From positions 259,803,590-259,867,589 of the forward strand of contig OX352773.1 of assembly GCA_947095535.1 (NCBI GenBank): a stretch of DNA of 64,000 bases. Direction: 5' to 3'. The notes beneath the pieces were generated by a model that searched no databases, was not told where the DNA came from, and saw nothing but the letters and a program-made list of their open reading frames with translations. Position 1 is the first letter of the stretch; every line of letters starts with the position of its first letter. This DNA is from Poecilobothrus nobilitatus. Taxonomy: Eukaryota > Arthropoda > Insecta > Diptera > Dolichopodidae. Both the position numbers and the translations under genes were made by a program. This document shows positions 35,691 to 47,276 of the stretch, piece after piece.

Positions 35691-38225
35691 TTTCTGTCCC
35701 TCTAAACTGTTTTTATTATCTTTTGAAAAATATGCGCTTATAAAAAGCTTTAGTTTTATGTACTGTCTAGTTTTATTTTCAAGGTTTTATTATAGAGTCT
35801 ACAGTCTGTATAGTAATCGAATTTTAATTGAAGTGAAAATCATTCATTTAATTAATAAAGTTTTCTTTTTGTTCATTTTTTATAAATATTTTCTGTTTTT
35901 ATGCATAAGTGTATTGTAAATATTATTTCAAACGGAACATATTTAAATTTTAAGATCATTATATAAAACGAAATATAAAACAAAATGAGAAAATATCTTA
36001 TAAATATTAATGACTAATTAACAATAATTTTTTTTTTTTTAAATTCTTTTAAAGGGTTTGAGTTTCATTTTGTTAAAGCAAAAACAAAGGAAAAAAATAC
36101 CATGGAAAATAAATGAAAATATACAATCTAAATAATTTATAAATTTAATTTCAAATTATAAAAAAAAATTATTTTACTAATAAGGTAAATATAAAAAGTT
36201 GAACTCAACAGGAAACACATGTAAAGTTGTAACATATAAACCCATTAAAGACTGATAATAAGAACTTTTTAGTAAAATTTCAGGCTTCAATGTGGAACAT
36301 TCTAGTATGTAAATTTGATAAAAATACAACAGATTTAACATAAGGTATACGTCTTGAAGCGATAGACTAAAAATGTAATAAAATAATATGGTTAAAAAAG
36401 TGGAATTTTGTAATGATTAGAACAAAATATAAGCTATGGAGAAAAATCCACAAAAATCAAAGTTTATAATGATTTTTGCCACAAAAAAAAAAAATTATAA
36501 AAAGAAAATCCATAAAAACTATCCACAATAATTTTAAATATTTCACTGTTAAAATAAAGGAAATAATTTAGAGTTGATTATTAAACCAGGGTTTGTTTAG
36601 CGGCCGCTTAGTTGCCCGCACTGTTTTTTATTTTAGAGTTTGTTACAAATTCAGAGATTTTTGTTTATTGCAATAAGCCAATATTCCAATATTCTTTACA
36701 CATTTTTGATTTTGTGTTTGTGGATTTTGGCTTTTGAATTTTTATTTATGGATTTTTGTTTGTGGATTTCGTTACCATTCCGAAAATATTTCTATGACAA
36801 TATTATAAATATCTGTGAGTATATAGTTCTGAAATAAATTTATGTAAGGATGTTCATGCATTACACCGTCAGAAAACCTTGCACTTCATGATGCAGCTTC
36901 AGTTTATACAAACAGAATGCCAAAACACAGATATTAACTGAGCATTTCGAACAAGAGCGTATTAAAGAAGGTAATTTTTGTAATTATTATAATTGATTTT
37001 GTAATTGGAATTAGTTGTAAAAATACTGTAGTATAGCTAAAAAAATAATGAATAATAATATTAATTTGCATTTTAAAAGGTTTCTGAAATATGAAAAGAC
37101 GTTATTTAGAAAGATGAACAAAAAGCGTTCTGGTGGTGTATCAAACTTATTAATTAGTTGTGTAATTTTTGAGATATAAACAAACTAAATTAAAACTTAA
37201 AAAACACGGAACGACGGAAAGTCTTTTTAGTTTTTGTCTTTTTGGGACAGATCTTTGCTAAACTTTAATATAATGTCCATCCTACTTAGTCTGTTTGTTA
37301 TTGTTTTGTTGTTGCTCTTCTTTTTACATGGTATAGTAATGGGACTTTTTCGTCATATAGCATATATTTATCGTTGTCTAGATATATAAAGTTTTTTATT
37401 ATTGAATCTTAAATGCAAGTATCATCCGGGTATACTGTATGTCTTATCAAAGTATTAGATTTTATTGTTACTATATTTTTATAGTACATACTTTCTTATA
37501 ATTGAGATCATTAAGTTATCAAATCTGGTAATTTTCGATTTGTTATACAAATTCAAGTTTGATGCATAGTATTTGTGTCCTATTTCTGGTTTTCTGTATG
37601 TGTCTCAACATACTCTAAGGTATTTCATCTCCAAATTGCGTATTTTTTCCTTTGATCGAAATTTAGAATATTATTAAAAACATCTAATTCTAATATAATT
37701 TTAATAATATTATATAAGTATATAATATACATTATATAAATGTAAGTATAAAATTTAAAAAATTCTTATATAAATCTTTTCAAGAATAACCGAGTTGAAA
37801 TTAACGCTATTTTCATCATTCTTTTAACCTTTCTAATTCAAAAATAAACTACTTATTTCAACTATTGTATAATATTTGTATATAATTTTTTCATATACAT
37901 ATATATCTATAAAATAAAGATAGGACATACAGGATAATATAATATTTATTTACTTATACATATGCATAAGAAATCTTATTAATAATAAATGTTGCACATG
38001 TTCATTTCAATAGGAATATTCAAATCTAAATAAAAAACAAAAAAAAGTTATTTTTAAAAAGTGCTACTAAATAACGGTACTTTATTATGCCTTGTATCTT
38101 TAATATTGAAATACCTGTTCATATATGTATAAACATATAAAACATGCATATGTTCAGAAAGTGTCTCTATGGAATTAAAAATCTATTATCAAAACTAAAA
38201 CAAAAAAACTAGGTGTATGATTTTT
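35691..38225. other. AT-rich DNA without a recognised gene
   Basis: No gene supported. A GCGGCCGC octamer at about 36601 and a nearby GTTGCCCGCAC stand out in this AT-rich setting. A similar CAGTTGCCCG occurs at 35020, possibly the ends of an old insertion, but this is weak. Confidence 0.4.
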
Positions 38226-38650
38226 GTTTTTATAAATTCCTCAACTCTGTAATGTAGTAAGCCTTCGCTTCATACGTGTACTTGTTTCCAAAATATGTTT
38301 CTACAATGTTTCTTTAAAGCTCTACGTAGCCTATCTTTAATTGGCATAATATGGTCTTAGTAGAGTAGGTAGTATTTATGAGTAGACTCTAATTAATACT
38401 AAGTGAGTTTTTGCTATCATAAAATTTTTCGACCAATATGATAAGGGGAATATCGATGATAATTGTTCAGAAAGGCAAAATTTAATCATTCCGAGGGTAT
38501 CATATTAGTAACCTATCATATCACTAACTTCTGTTTCCATAATTTAAGTAAGTGTTTGGATGTTGTAGGGTATGTCCTAAGGTGTTCTTTGTTCTGTTGT
38601 TATCTTCGTCTATAGGCTCCGTTATTCCGTTTATGCAGACAATTCTTTAA
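38226..38650 (-). pseudogene. Weak coding-like patches, not recognised
   Basis: Two minus-strand frames look coding-like. One reads CINGITEPIDEDNNRTKNTL and onward, 37 codons without a stop from about 38640 down to 38530. The other is 47 codons with one stop and contains NIVETYFGNKYTYEAKAYY, ending near 38225. Codon makeup is less lysine/phenylalanine-biased than random AT-rich DNA. No domain is recognised and chance is possible. Confidence 0.25.
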
Positions 38651-40574
38651 TTTTAGTTTTGAGCTAATAAAAAATTATGTATATAGACAGATATCTCTCT
38701 TTACAAACCTCATTTTAGTTTAATCAATTTAGATTTTAAAAATTTCAAAAATAATGGTACTCGGATTGAAAAAGAACACCATATGAGACCCGGTTTTTAC
38801 AACATCAACATTATACGTATTTGAAGTGAAGATTATTAGTTTTCGCTTCACGTTTCGTTTTTTTTTAATTTCTTGATTCAAATTCTTTCACGAAATACTA
38901 CTCTGGGGACACCTTATTTTCATATGTATACTTTAAAAGCATAAACCAAAATATAAGAAAAAGTTATTATCATGCATATTTTGTTAAGTGGTTTATCATA
39001 TAAGCACAAATATATATATTTTTATGTTTGTTTATTTGAATGTATGTGAGTGCAAATATGTATATCTGTACATACTTTTGTGTTCCAAATTGTTAAAAGA
39101 AATGTTTTAAAGGTCAACCTTTAACCTTTACCTGCAAAGAAAACAAAAGAAAAAAGAAAATATTAAAAAAAATACTTATTTTAATCAAAAAGAATGAAAA
39201 ATTTTAGTTGTTTTGTAATATATTTATTATTTAACTATAAGATACATAATACTATACATACATAGAAATGAACATAACTAATAGTAATTATAAATTTTTG
39301 TTGTTTTTCAATTCATACGTTATAAGTCACATATACGGTATTATTCATCATCAAAATTGGAATAGATAATTTTAAATTAAAAGACTTGAGCGCTACAGTT
39401 GGCCTATATCAATTTCTTAAAAGGACACTTGACATAAAACATTTTTGCATAATATCCCATTTTACAAATATCCTTTTAAGAAAAATAATTTTCTGAAATC
39501 AATTTTGTTATTATTGAAAAATAAGTAGAAAGGATTTTTGAGTTGGTTACAAAATCCGAATTCTAATAATTAATTGTACGGCGGCTTGGGACGGGTAAAA
39601 AATTTAAAATAACATTATTTTAAATAATACCAAAACCAATAAACTTAATTCATAGTCCTCAATCAAAACATTTATACCAAATTTTGGATGTGCTAAAAAG
39701 ATTTATTCTAACTTTCCCATTTGCCGAAAAACTTTTTTGCGAAATGGCATGTTGCTAAAAGTCTTTTTATGTTAATTAATTTTATGCCCAAAATTGTTTT
39801 ATGTTAACTAGATTTATGACCAGCGCCTTTTTCTAAAAATGGATTTATAATAACTGACATAGCCTCGAGTAATCTTATGTGTATAATATATAGTGTGTGT
39901 GTATGTGATTATAATTTAATTAAGTAATTGTAATATTTTCAGCAAGTTTTTAACAACTTCTTGGATTAGCGTTAATGGATTATTAACCCCTTTTAAAGAA
40001 GTAAAGTTCCAAAAAGGGTCTGTTGAAGACAAAATTTATCGTGCAGACAAAACAGTCGTTTTGAAGACAATTTAATCGTGTAATGGATCAAATGATGTTA
40101 GGCAGAGAATAACAGGCATGTATGTTATAAATGTTATATTATTTCTTTAATACCTTATCAGAAAAGAAAATTTTATTACCAAGCAAAACATTTACGTTTG
40201 CATAATATGGTTAAATAAGATATAAGCTAATATTTTTTTAAGCTAAAACATACTTGAAATTACTATCCTCCATTATGATTAGCTGTTCTTGTTATTTTTT
40301 AAGCTTTCACTTAGAGTACAATATATCCTTTAATAAACCAAATACATAATCTTTTGAGTAGAATAAAAGTAATAAAGTTAAAAGTTATTGTGTGGTTTTC
40401 TTTATGTTATACAAGCTTTGGAATTCATTCCATTAATTTTTTTGTGGTTTTAAATTTTTAATTTTATTATACTATAGATACTTCAGTCTATATTTCATAT
40501 AATGAAATTAATCTAAAAATTTAAAATAAAAATAAATTTTAAATAATATTTCAGTTTGTTTATATACGTTATTA
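38651..40574. other. AT-rich DNA without a recognisable gene
   Basis: Nothing supported. TATG-type microsatellite patches lie around 39000-39070. Confidence 0.5.
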
Positions 40575-40762
40575 GGGACCTCGGTGACCTAGTAGATACG
40601 GGCGAATAAAATACGCTGTAAACACCGAGGAAGTGTGGGTTCGAGTTCCACACACGTCGTAAGAGTTATTCCCCCTTACGACATTTACAGCCACGCCTGA
40701 ACAGGTAAGGCTGTGTAATTTCCTGTCCACATTTATGTGGCAGAGAAATGCATTAAAAAAAA
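40575..40762 (+). mobile_element. tRNA-derived SINE, family S1 (best-preserved copy)
   Basis: The tRNA-like head is ACCTCGGTGACCTAGTAGAT, then AATACGCTGTAAACACCGAG, then GTGTGGGTTCGAGTTCCAC (box B). The body is TTCCCCCTTACGACATTTAC, then AGCCACGCCTGAACAGGTAA, then the GTCCACATTTATGTGGCAG inverted-repeat block, ending in an A-rich tail. It is the reference for the copies at 3511, 4805 and 34798. Length is about 188 bp. Confidence 0.75.
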
Positions 40763-40907
40763 TATATACGTTATTAAAGTTTTAATGCTGTTTTGTTTGC
40801 TTAAATTATGATTAAATGTTTAATGGTAAATTTTTGGAAATTTTTTTTGACGACTGTTATAATCTATAACGTTATTTAATTCATAATTTTAACATTATTT
40901 TTTTTTT
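40763..40907. other. AT-rich spacer
   Basis: A short AT-rich stretch between the SINE and the candidate microexon, with nothing recognised. Confidence 0.5.
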
Positions 40908-40956
40908 GCTCAATTTTTTTGTTACAGCTTTTTAGACGAAAACAGCTGAGTAAGTT
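40908..40956 (+). other. Candidate 22-nt microexon (40928-40949)
   Basis: A strong T-rich tract (CAATTTTTTTGTTACAG, ending at 40927) is followed by 22 bases and then GTAAGTTTT (donor GT at 40950). The acceptor and donor are both close to insect consensus. The 22 nt are open in only one phase, encoding LFRRKQL plus one base; the other two phases contain a stop. Neuronal genes of insects often have such microexons inside long introns. Without flanking exons or RNA evidence this remains a motif-based candidate. Confidence 0.3.
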
Positions 40957-41224
40957 TTACATTTACATAAATCAGTCTTTTTATACAGTTTACATCCACA
41001 CAACTTAGTATTTTTCTACAGTTTGTTTTAAGAAAACAATTGATTTAATTTATTTAATTTACGAAAGTACAGTTTATTATTTAAAATAAATAAATATAAT
41101 TGTTAAGAGAAAGTAGGTTAGAAAATTTACCTTTGTCATTAAAAACTGTATTATATTTCTTAAAAAATAAATAAATGGTTCAATTGGTGTTTCTTGTGCT
41201 TTTTTAAAAATTTAATAATTTATA
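40957..41224. other. AT-rich spacer
   Basis: Nothing recognised between the candidate microexon and the minus-strand coding relic. Confidence 0.5.
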
Positions 41225-41640
41225 CCTCTGCTCCAAACGACAAATGTTGCCTTTTAAAATTTTTCTTAAAACTACTTCATTACTAATTATCTCTCGATAT
41301 CTCACTCGATCAGCTTCTTCATTTACCTCTTGAATCTTATTAATTTCTTATAACCTTCTATGACTGAAGATAAAAAGAGACAGTGAAATTTGGTCTCGAC
41401 TAGAAAATTTCAAGGATTGTAAAAGTAAAGGATAGTCATTTTCCAAAAAAATATTCAAAGTATCATTAAAACCTTTCAAATTATACTCGGTAACAATAGC
41501 GATTGTCAGAAATTACTTCACATTCAAGGTCGAGTTTTCGAATTCCATCTACTTTTGGTAGTCGAAGATTTATCGATAGATACATTTGATAAGAGCGGTA
41601 CAAACCTTCAAATTTTTCAAATAAAGGAGAATAATGGGGT
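41225..41640 (-). pseudogene. Unrecognised coding relic, one frameshift and one stop
   Basis: On the minus strand, one frame from about 41639 gives 52 open codons with normal-looking protein sequence (FEKFEGLYRSYQMYLS, then LPKVDGIRKLDLECEVIS). At about 41490 it shifts to a second frame that stays readable (TEYNLKGFNDTLNIFLEN, then SLKFSSRDQISLSLFIF). After a single stop it continues for about 45 codons (EINKIQEVNEEADRVRYREI, then RKILKGNICRLEQR). Together this is about 145 codons of soluble, charged, helical-looking sequence, unlike the chance frames nearby. More broken coding-like text may extend upstream to about 41960. I do not recognise the family. A plus-strand frame of 99 codons at 41662-41961 is antisense to that upstream part. 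Confidence 0.5.
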
Positions 41641-43584
41641 TGATATTAGAATCTGTAAATATTGCTCTCAATAAGAAGTGAATATACTCACAATATTCCT
41701 AAATCGTTCCAATATCAGAAATGTAATAGGGGTTTACGGAACAATGTTCGAATCGGCAAACATGTTAGAAAATTAAGCCTTTTTAAATATGACTTTTACA
41801 GGAAACAATCTTTCACCTTTCACTTTTCACCTTGTGCATGTCCAACTCTTGCTCTAAAAAGGAAAAACTTTCTGGCAAAATTCTTTTTAAATAATCTTTT
41901 CGATCCGTTGGAGATGAACTTAATCGATTTAGGGCGCTTTATAAGAAATTACTGTTTTTAAACATTGTTTTTTATTCAGTTTTTAGTGTTTACAATTTAT
42001 TTTTCGATAAAACTAGAAATAATGTAATTTAGGTTTTATTTTGCTCAAACTTTCATTTCCATTCTCTCAAAATTTTTTCGGCCTACACATTTAGTTCGAC
42101 TTGTGCAAACCTAGTTTTTTGTATTTAATTTGAGTATAAAACCTTAACGTTTGGAAAGTGTTTTAAATTTTTTTCAAAGAAATTTTATAAAATATAGACC
42201 TTATGAAGTATCATATTATGTATATATTTTTTTAAAAATTGGTCTGGTCTACTGTTATTCATATTACGTTTGGAAATTATTCAGAAATCATATATTATAT
42301 GAATCAGAAGTGGTATTAACTTTTTTTTTTACAAGAAAATAACCTATATTATGTATAACCTATATTATACATATAACATAAAATTTTTGTAATATTTAAG
42401 TAAAGTAAAGTAAAGTAAATTAATTTAATTTGAAATTTATAAAGCATATTTTTTTGTAAAAACTTTTTTATAACCAGGTAGTAAACACTTACAAATTTTT
42501 TATAAATTTTTTTTTTTTTTAAGTAAGAATATTAAAATATTAAAAAGTTAAAAAAAAGTTTTGTATCAACTTTATTTCATTAAGTATAACTTTTTCTTAC
42601 CAATATAATTTTTTTTTTCATAAATTACTCTGAATTTTAAAATATTATTTTTATAATTTTTAATATTATTAACATGGTAACAGGTTTTATTAATTTAGGA
42701 TTTTTTTTGGAAACTATTTTTCTGAGTAATGTAACTTTTATAATGTAACCTGAATTTACTCTACCTAAACTTCTCAAACTTATAAGTAGTGCAAACTTTA
42801 CTCTTTTTTTTGTATAATATAAAAAAAAAATCTGCACATATTGTTCTGCATATATTGGTTATTCCCACACAATTACCTTATAGTTAATTTATATTTCCAA
42901 CCGTTTATTCTGCTAAATTACTTTAACATTATTTACCAAACAGAGTTGTATAGAAATGAGATCTAAAATTTTGTCAGTACCACAATAATGTTATTATTTA
43001 TTTCAAGCAGGACCGAATAAAGGTAGTGATATAAATAACGAAGAAGTAGTCAAGTACTTACTCTCTATTCTATTTTCATTTAATAAATTGATTTTTTTTT
43101 TGTAAATTTGATATCTATCTTCAAAAGACCATCAATTGTGTGTAATGGGAACACATATGATAGTAATATGATACACACAATAGCAGGCCTCATATATTTC
43201 ATCGTTCTAGTTCGAAGACGAAGTATTGTATTCATTTTTATCTAGAAACATAATAGACTGTTCTAGAAACATTAAGGAATGAAGTTTTGAAGATATAATA
43301 CTTTTTAATTTTTTAATTCAAAAGTTGTACATATTATTTATAATAGTTTCATTGTATGACGAGATCTCGTAATTTGCCAAAATTAAATTAAAGAATTATT
43401 TACTTCTTAATTCTTCAATTTCTGTGCTTGAGACATTTTACTTTTAAGGAAAATTCCTATTTTCAAAAATATACTCTTCTTTTAAATAATATTTTCCGAG
43501 CTGTGCATGATTTGAGTTTGCAATCCCTCGAAGAGAATGCGTATGTAATTAATTAAGCAAGGACGGGACCTTTTGCACTTGACG
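41641..43584. other. AT-rich DNA without a recognised gene
   Basis: A (TAAAG)n microsatellite lies at about 42400-42420. Beyond possible upstream debris of the coding relic, no gene is supported. Confidence 0.45.
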
Positions 43585-43600
43585 GTATCTCCAATCCGAT

Positions 43601-44251
43601 TTGACTGGACCTCTTGAAAAATTTCAATTTAAAGTTTATAAAGTCAAAGTTTTAGGTCACGTAATATCTAAAGATGGAATTGAATTCCATACTGATAGGA
43701 TTAAGTACAAAAATTACAAAACAAATACAAAAACAAAAGTACAAAACAAAAAAGAAGTACAAAAATTATTAAGCTTGATTAACTACATGCAGTCAAATAT
43801 TCCAAATTTAGCATCAATCTGCGCTACTTCACGGGATCTGATAAAAAAGAACATAATATTTCAATGGCTACCGTGCCATACAAATTGTTTAGAACAAATT
43901 AAAAATTTAATTATTAACGCTCCAAAATTAAGTCATTTTAGTTCTTACTTAGAAATTTTTATTCAGGTAGATAGTAGTAAAGACGGTGTGAGCTGCTGCT
44001 TAATACAGTGTGGTAAACTAGTTGCATTTACTTCTAAAAGCTTAACTGATTGCGAAAAGCGATATGACCAAATAGAAAAAGAAATGTTGGCCATTTGTTA
44101 TGCATGTGAAAAGTTTCACAATTGGATATATGGGAGGGATATTGTAATAGAAACGGATCACAAATCCTTAAACGGATTACTAACCCTTATTATGAAGAAA
44201 GATATAGCTAAAATAGCTTCATCCAAATTACAAAGACTGAAAACTGACTGA
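43601..44251 (+). pseudogene. Gypsy pol relic: end of RT and RNase H
   Basis: The frame starts without an ATG, as expected for an internal piece of a polyprotein. VKVLGHVISKDGIE near the start is the conserved end of the RT thumb/connection. RNase H follows with its acidic residues visible: QVDSSKDG (first Asp), EKEMLAI (Glu) and IETDHKSL (second Asp). The product normally copies the element RNA into DNA and degrades the RNA strand. The frame is closed at 44249 by a TGA that belongs to an expanded tetranucleotide repeat; the same frame resumes after it with RLKYNITLKYLPGNKMYIAD. Confidence 0.85.
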
Positions 44252-44271
44252 CTGACTGACTGACTGACTGA
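44243..44271 (+). repeat. (ACTG)n microsatellite inside the pol relic
   Basis: Seven ACTG units sit between two AAAGACTGAAA sites. The flanking peptide RLK occurs on both sides, so the expansion added about 36 nt (12 codons) in frame, and two of those codons are TGA stops. Confidence 0.9.
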
Positions 44272-44272
44272 A

Positions 44273-44668
44273 AGACTGAAATATAATATAACGTTAAAAT
44301 ATTTACCAGGAAATAAAATGTATATAGCGGATCTTTTGTCAAGAAATTACGAAAAATATTATAAAGAGACGATTAGGGATGTTCAGGAAGTACATTCTAT
44401 AAATGTTAGCAAAGAAAAGTTGGAATTATTTCAAAAGGAAACGAATAATGATTCAGTATTAGTTAAATTGAAACAAATAGTATTAGACGGGTGGCCCAAA
44501 AGGAAGACCTATCTTCCTGATAATTTAAAATCGTTTTGGAAATTTCAAAATGACATTAGTGTTGAAAATGATGTGATTTTCTTTATTGAAAAAATATTTG
44601 TTCCCAGTTCTATGAGATATTCTATGCTACAATTATTACATAAAGGACATATAGGAATTGAAAACTAA
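44273..44668 (+). pseudogene. Gypsy pol relic: RNase H end and integrase zinc-binding start
   Basis: This is in the same frame as the RT/RNase H piece. It opens with the RNase H terminus (LPGNK-x-YIADLLSRN), passes through a linker and reaches the His pair of the integrase HHCC zinc domain (LLHKGHIGIE at about 44630-44664). It stops at 44666-44668 because of a frameshift. The Cys pair of the HHCC domain lies in the next frame. Confidence 0.8.
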
Positions 44669-45265
44669 GCACAGAGTGAGAGAACTATTATACTGGCCAG
44701 GCATTAATATTGAAATAGAAAATTTAATTAGTAGTTGCAAAATATGTCAGACGTTTAGGAAATCCTTAAAACGCGAAAATTTATTATATCATTCTATACC
44801 TCAATATCCTTATGTTAAGATAGGAACTGATATTTTTGTATTTCAAGGAAAAGATTATATTGCAACAATGGATTATTATTCAAAATATCTAGACATAAAG
44901 ATTCAGTTTAAGTTCCATTTAACAGTTATGCTATTAAGGAATTTGGAAAGAAATACGATATTACAATTACAACCTCGAGTCCCGGATACCCTCGGTCGAA
45001 TGGTCTAGCAGAGTGAGCTGTGCAATTGGCTAAAGATATGTTGAAAGAGGCTAAGGAAAATAATAAAGAATTGTGGTTATATCTTACGGAATATAGAAAC
45101 ACGCCATTAAAGGACTTAGATGTATCCCCGAATCAGCTATTAATGGGAAGGTCCACCAGGACACTGGTCCCTGCAAAATATTCTCATTTCAAAATCACAA
45201 ATATACCAAGCTTAGATTCAAATTTTAAAGTTAGGCAGGAAAGATATTCCAAATATTATAATTGA
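44658..45265 (+). pseudogene. Gypsy integrase relic, catalytic core deleted
   Basis: After the frameshift the sequence continues KHRVRELLYWPGINIEIE and the zinc-domain Cys pair (CKICQ). The core begins with GTDIFVFQGKDY (first catalytic Asp) and DYYSKYLDI. Roughly 35-45 residues that normally hold the second catalytic Asp are missing. A change of frame then leads to a YDITITTSSPGYPRSNGLAE block that carries the catalytic Glu and is followed by a TGA where an Arg is usual. The C-terminal part (EYRNTPLKDLDVSPNQLLMG) is readable to the stop at 45263. The product would insert element DNA into the host, but this copy cannot function. Confidence 0.8.
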
Positions 45266-45768
45266 GGAACTCGAAATGTAGTAGAATTTTGTGAAAATGA
45301 AAAAAAATTTATATAAAAACGGCAACAGATGGATTGACGCTATGATTCTAAAAAAGGCTGGAAGACCCAGATCTTATGGAATCAAATTGTTCTATAATGG
45401 TAAAGTAATTAGAAGAAATTCGCATTGCTTACGGATAATAATATTTAATACATAGTAGTTGCACTAAATTCTACCTAATTTTTAAACTAAATAAAAAGAA
45501 TAATTAAAACATATTAATTATAAGATTATAGGAAATTTCTTTTAAAATTTAAGAGTAAATAACAATTTTACAAGTAAGTGTAATACCTGAACTAAAAGAT
45601 TAATTAAAATAATTGAACTACAAAAAATTTTTTTGTAAATAATGTATAATGTAATAATAAAAAAAATAAAGCAGGAAAAAGTAAAGTTAAAGTAAAGTTC
45701 TATTCTAAATTACAAAACATGTTAAAACATTTTAAATTAAGTATTAGTATAATTAAAAATGGGGGAGA

Positions 45769-45938
45769 TGTGATATATACATATTGTGAATACACATTGA
45801 GAACCTCTTATTAATAAAGTCATCAAAATGTCATTAGATAGACAATATGTCATTGTACTTAGATAGAAAAGATCATTAATAAAGTTACATTCAAGAAGAA
45901 AGGTTAAAATTAAAGCCTGACTTTTATTTAATATAACA
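45769..45938 (+). repeat. 3' LTR of the Gypsy relic
   Basis: It starts TGTGATATATAC directly after the purine tract and ends ...ATATAACA, giving the TG...CA ends of an LTR. Two ATTAATAAAGT motifs inside could act as polyadenylation signals. No matching 5' LTR was noticed in the window, so age cannot be estimated from LTR pairs. About 170 bp is short but within the range of Mag-like elements. Confidence 0.6.
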
Positions 45939-45993
45939 CAAAAACTAAACAGAAAGCAAAATATAAATATTTCATTGCTGAATATAAACTATA

Positions 45994-46392
45994 CAGGATG
46001 TCCGGTTCTCAATGGTAATGGATAATCACGGATGTTGAATGAACAAAATATTCTATTTTCATTCCTTTAGAAGTTATAAGTATGGCTTTAACTGATTTTC
46101 AATTACAGTTTAGTTTTCAATTCATAAAATTGGAATCAAATAGATTGACATAAAATATTATAGAATTTTGAAGCGTTATACTCGTACAGTATTAAAAGGC
46201 ATTACCAATTAGGTCGACTTTTTAGATCGAAATTATAAGGGCTTAAAGTCAATAATTATTAACAAAATATCACTTAAAACTCCTTTATCAAAGAAATAAC
46301 GGAATAAAGCAGTGAAAAGAGAAAATTTTTGGTTTGCCTTAACATCCCCGATTATCAACTGGAAGAAAAACCATTGGGAACTGGCCATCCTA
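45994..46392. mobile_element. MITE with about 50-bp terminal inverted repeats and TA flanks
   Basis: The left end (CAGGATGTCCGGTTCTCAAT, continuing to GGATAATCACGGATGTT) and the reverse complement of the right end (TAGGATGGCCAGTTCCCAAT, continuing to GATAATCGGGGATGTT) match with mismatches and a small gap. TA lies on both sides (45992-45993 and 46393-46394). There is no coding capacity. TA duplications point to the Tc1/mariner group. It lies just downstream of the LTR. Confidence 0.65.
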
Positions 46393-46394
46393 TA

Positions 46395-47276
46395 TATAAA
46401 TAAAATACGGTTTTCGGTTTAACAAAGAAAAATTTAATTGCCGTATAATAAATAATAAATTAGGCATAAATTAAAAGAATGTAAAAAAGCTTAGAAAATA
46501 ATTTAATTTTCTCGTATCCTATATAATATATGAGGATTTCAGATAAGTAAAACAAAAGTTCAGTTTTATGATATTTTTAAGAAAAATCAAATTTGTACAA
46601 TTCGGTCTACAACACAGGGAATCTATTGCTTAAAATTCTCTAATATAATTATTAATATAACAGTATTTAATTAATTTAATCCATAACAATATTTAATTCT
46701 TATTAGATTATGTCAAATATAAGTTATTCCCATGGGATTAAAAGAATCAATAAAATAATTTTTTTTTCCTTTTTTATTTATTGTTAAATAAAAATTGTTT
46801 TCGTACATGAAATGTTATACCAAAAATTTTATATGTCCATGAGTCAGTCCATGTCTTAGATCTATTACAAATATTTTGTATAAAGAGAAATTAGTTGATT
46901 CTTTTCTAACTAATAGGTATATAGTTTTTGTTTTGTTTGCCCAAATTAAAATTTCATTCAAAGAATGGATACAATTCAAAGTATGTGAAACATAAGTGGC
47001 CATAAAAATCAACATTATATTGAGTTATTTTTCATGAAATTGTAGAACAAAGAATTAATATATTCTTTTCATCAAATTTGAAGAAAAAAAAAAACTAATA
47101 GTTATTTTTTGTATTTAGTTTTCATACAGTGATACTACAACTGAGATTTTAATCATTGCTTTTTTAAAGGACATTTATATAGGAAAGAAAATATAACAGT
47201 TTCTTATCACTTTGATTTCCTAGGTTTCCAGATTAGAAGATATTTAAAATTAAGTTTTTTTTTTATATATTTTCAG
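46395..47276. other. AT-rich DNA without a recognisable gene
   Basis: Nothing supported apart from a good acceptor-like tract at its right end. Confidence 0.5.

Larger units (their letters stand above)
43585..45938 (+). mobile_element. 5'-truncated Ty3/Gypsy retrotransposon (Mag-like) with 3' LTR
   Basis: The remnant runs from the C-terminal part of reverse transcriptase through RNase H and integrase to a purine-rich tract (GGGGGAGA, 45761-45768) and a short LTR. The 5' LTR, gag, protease and most of the polymerase are missing. The RNase H and integrase sequences resemble the Mag side of Ty3/Gypsy (a YDQIEKEMLAI block, LPGNK-x-YIADLLSRN). In-frame stops, a frameshift and an internal deletion show it is inactive. 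No envelope gene is seen. Confidence 0.85.

Noticed and set aside
36601..36608. NotI site (GCGGCCGC) as a sign of vector or cloning artefact
   Set aside because: Flanking sequence is ordinary AT-rich DNA with no vector sequence; a single octamer is not evidence.
41662..41961. Plus-strand open frame of 99 codons
   Set aside because: It is antisense to the upstream, more damaged part of the minus-strand coding relic and has no recognisable domain.
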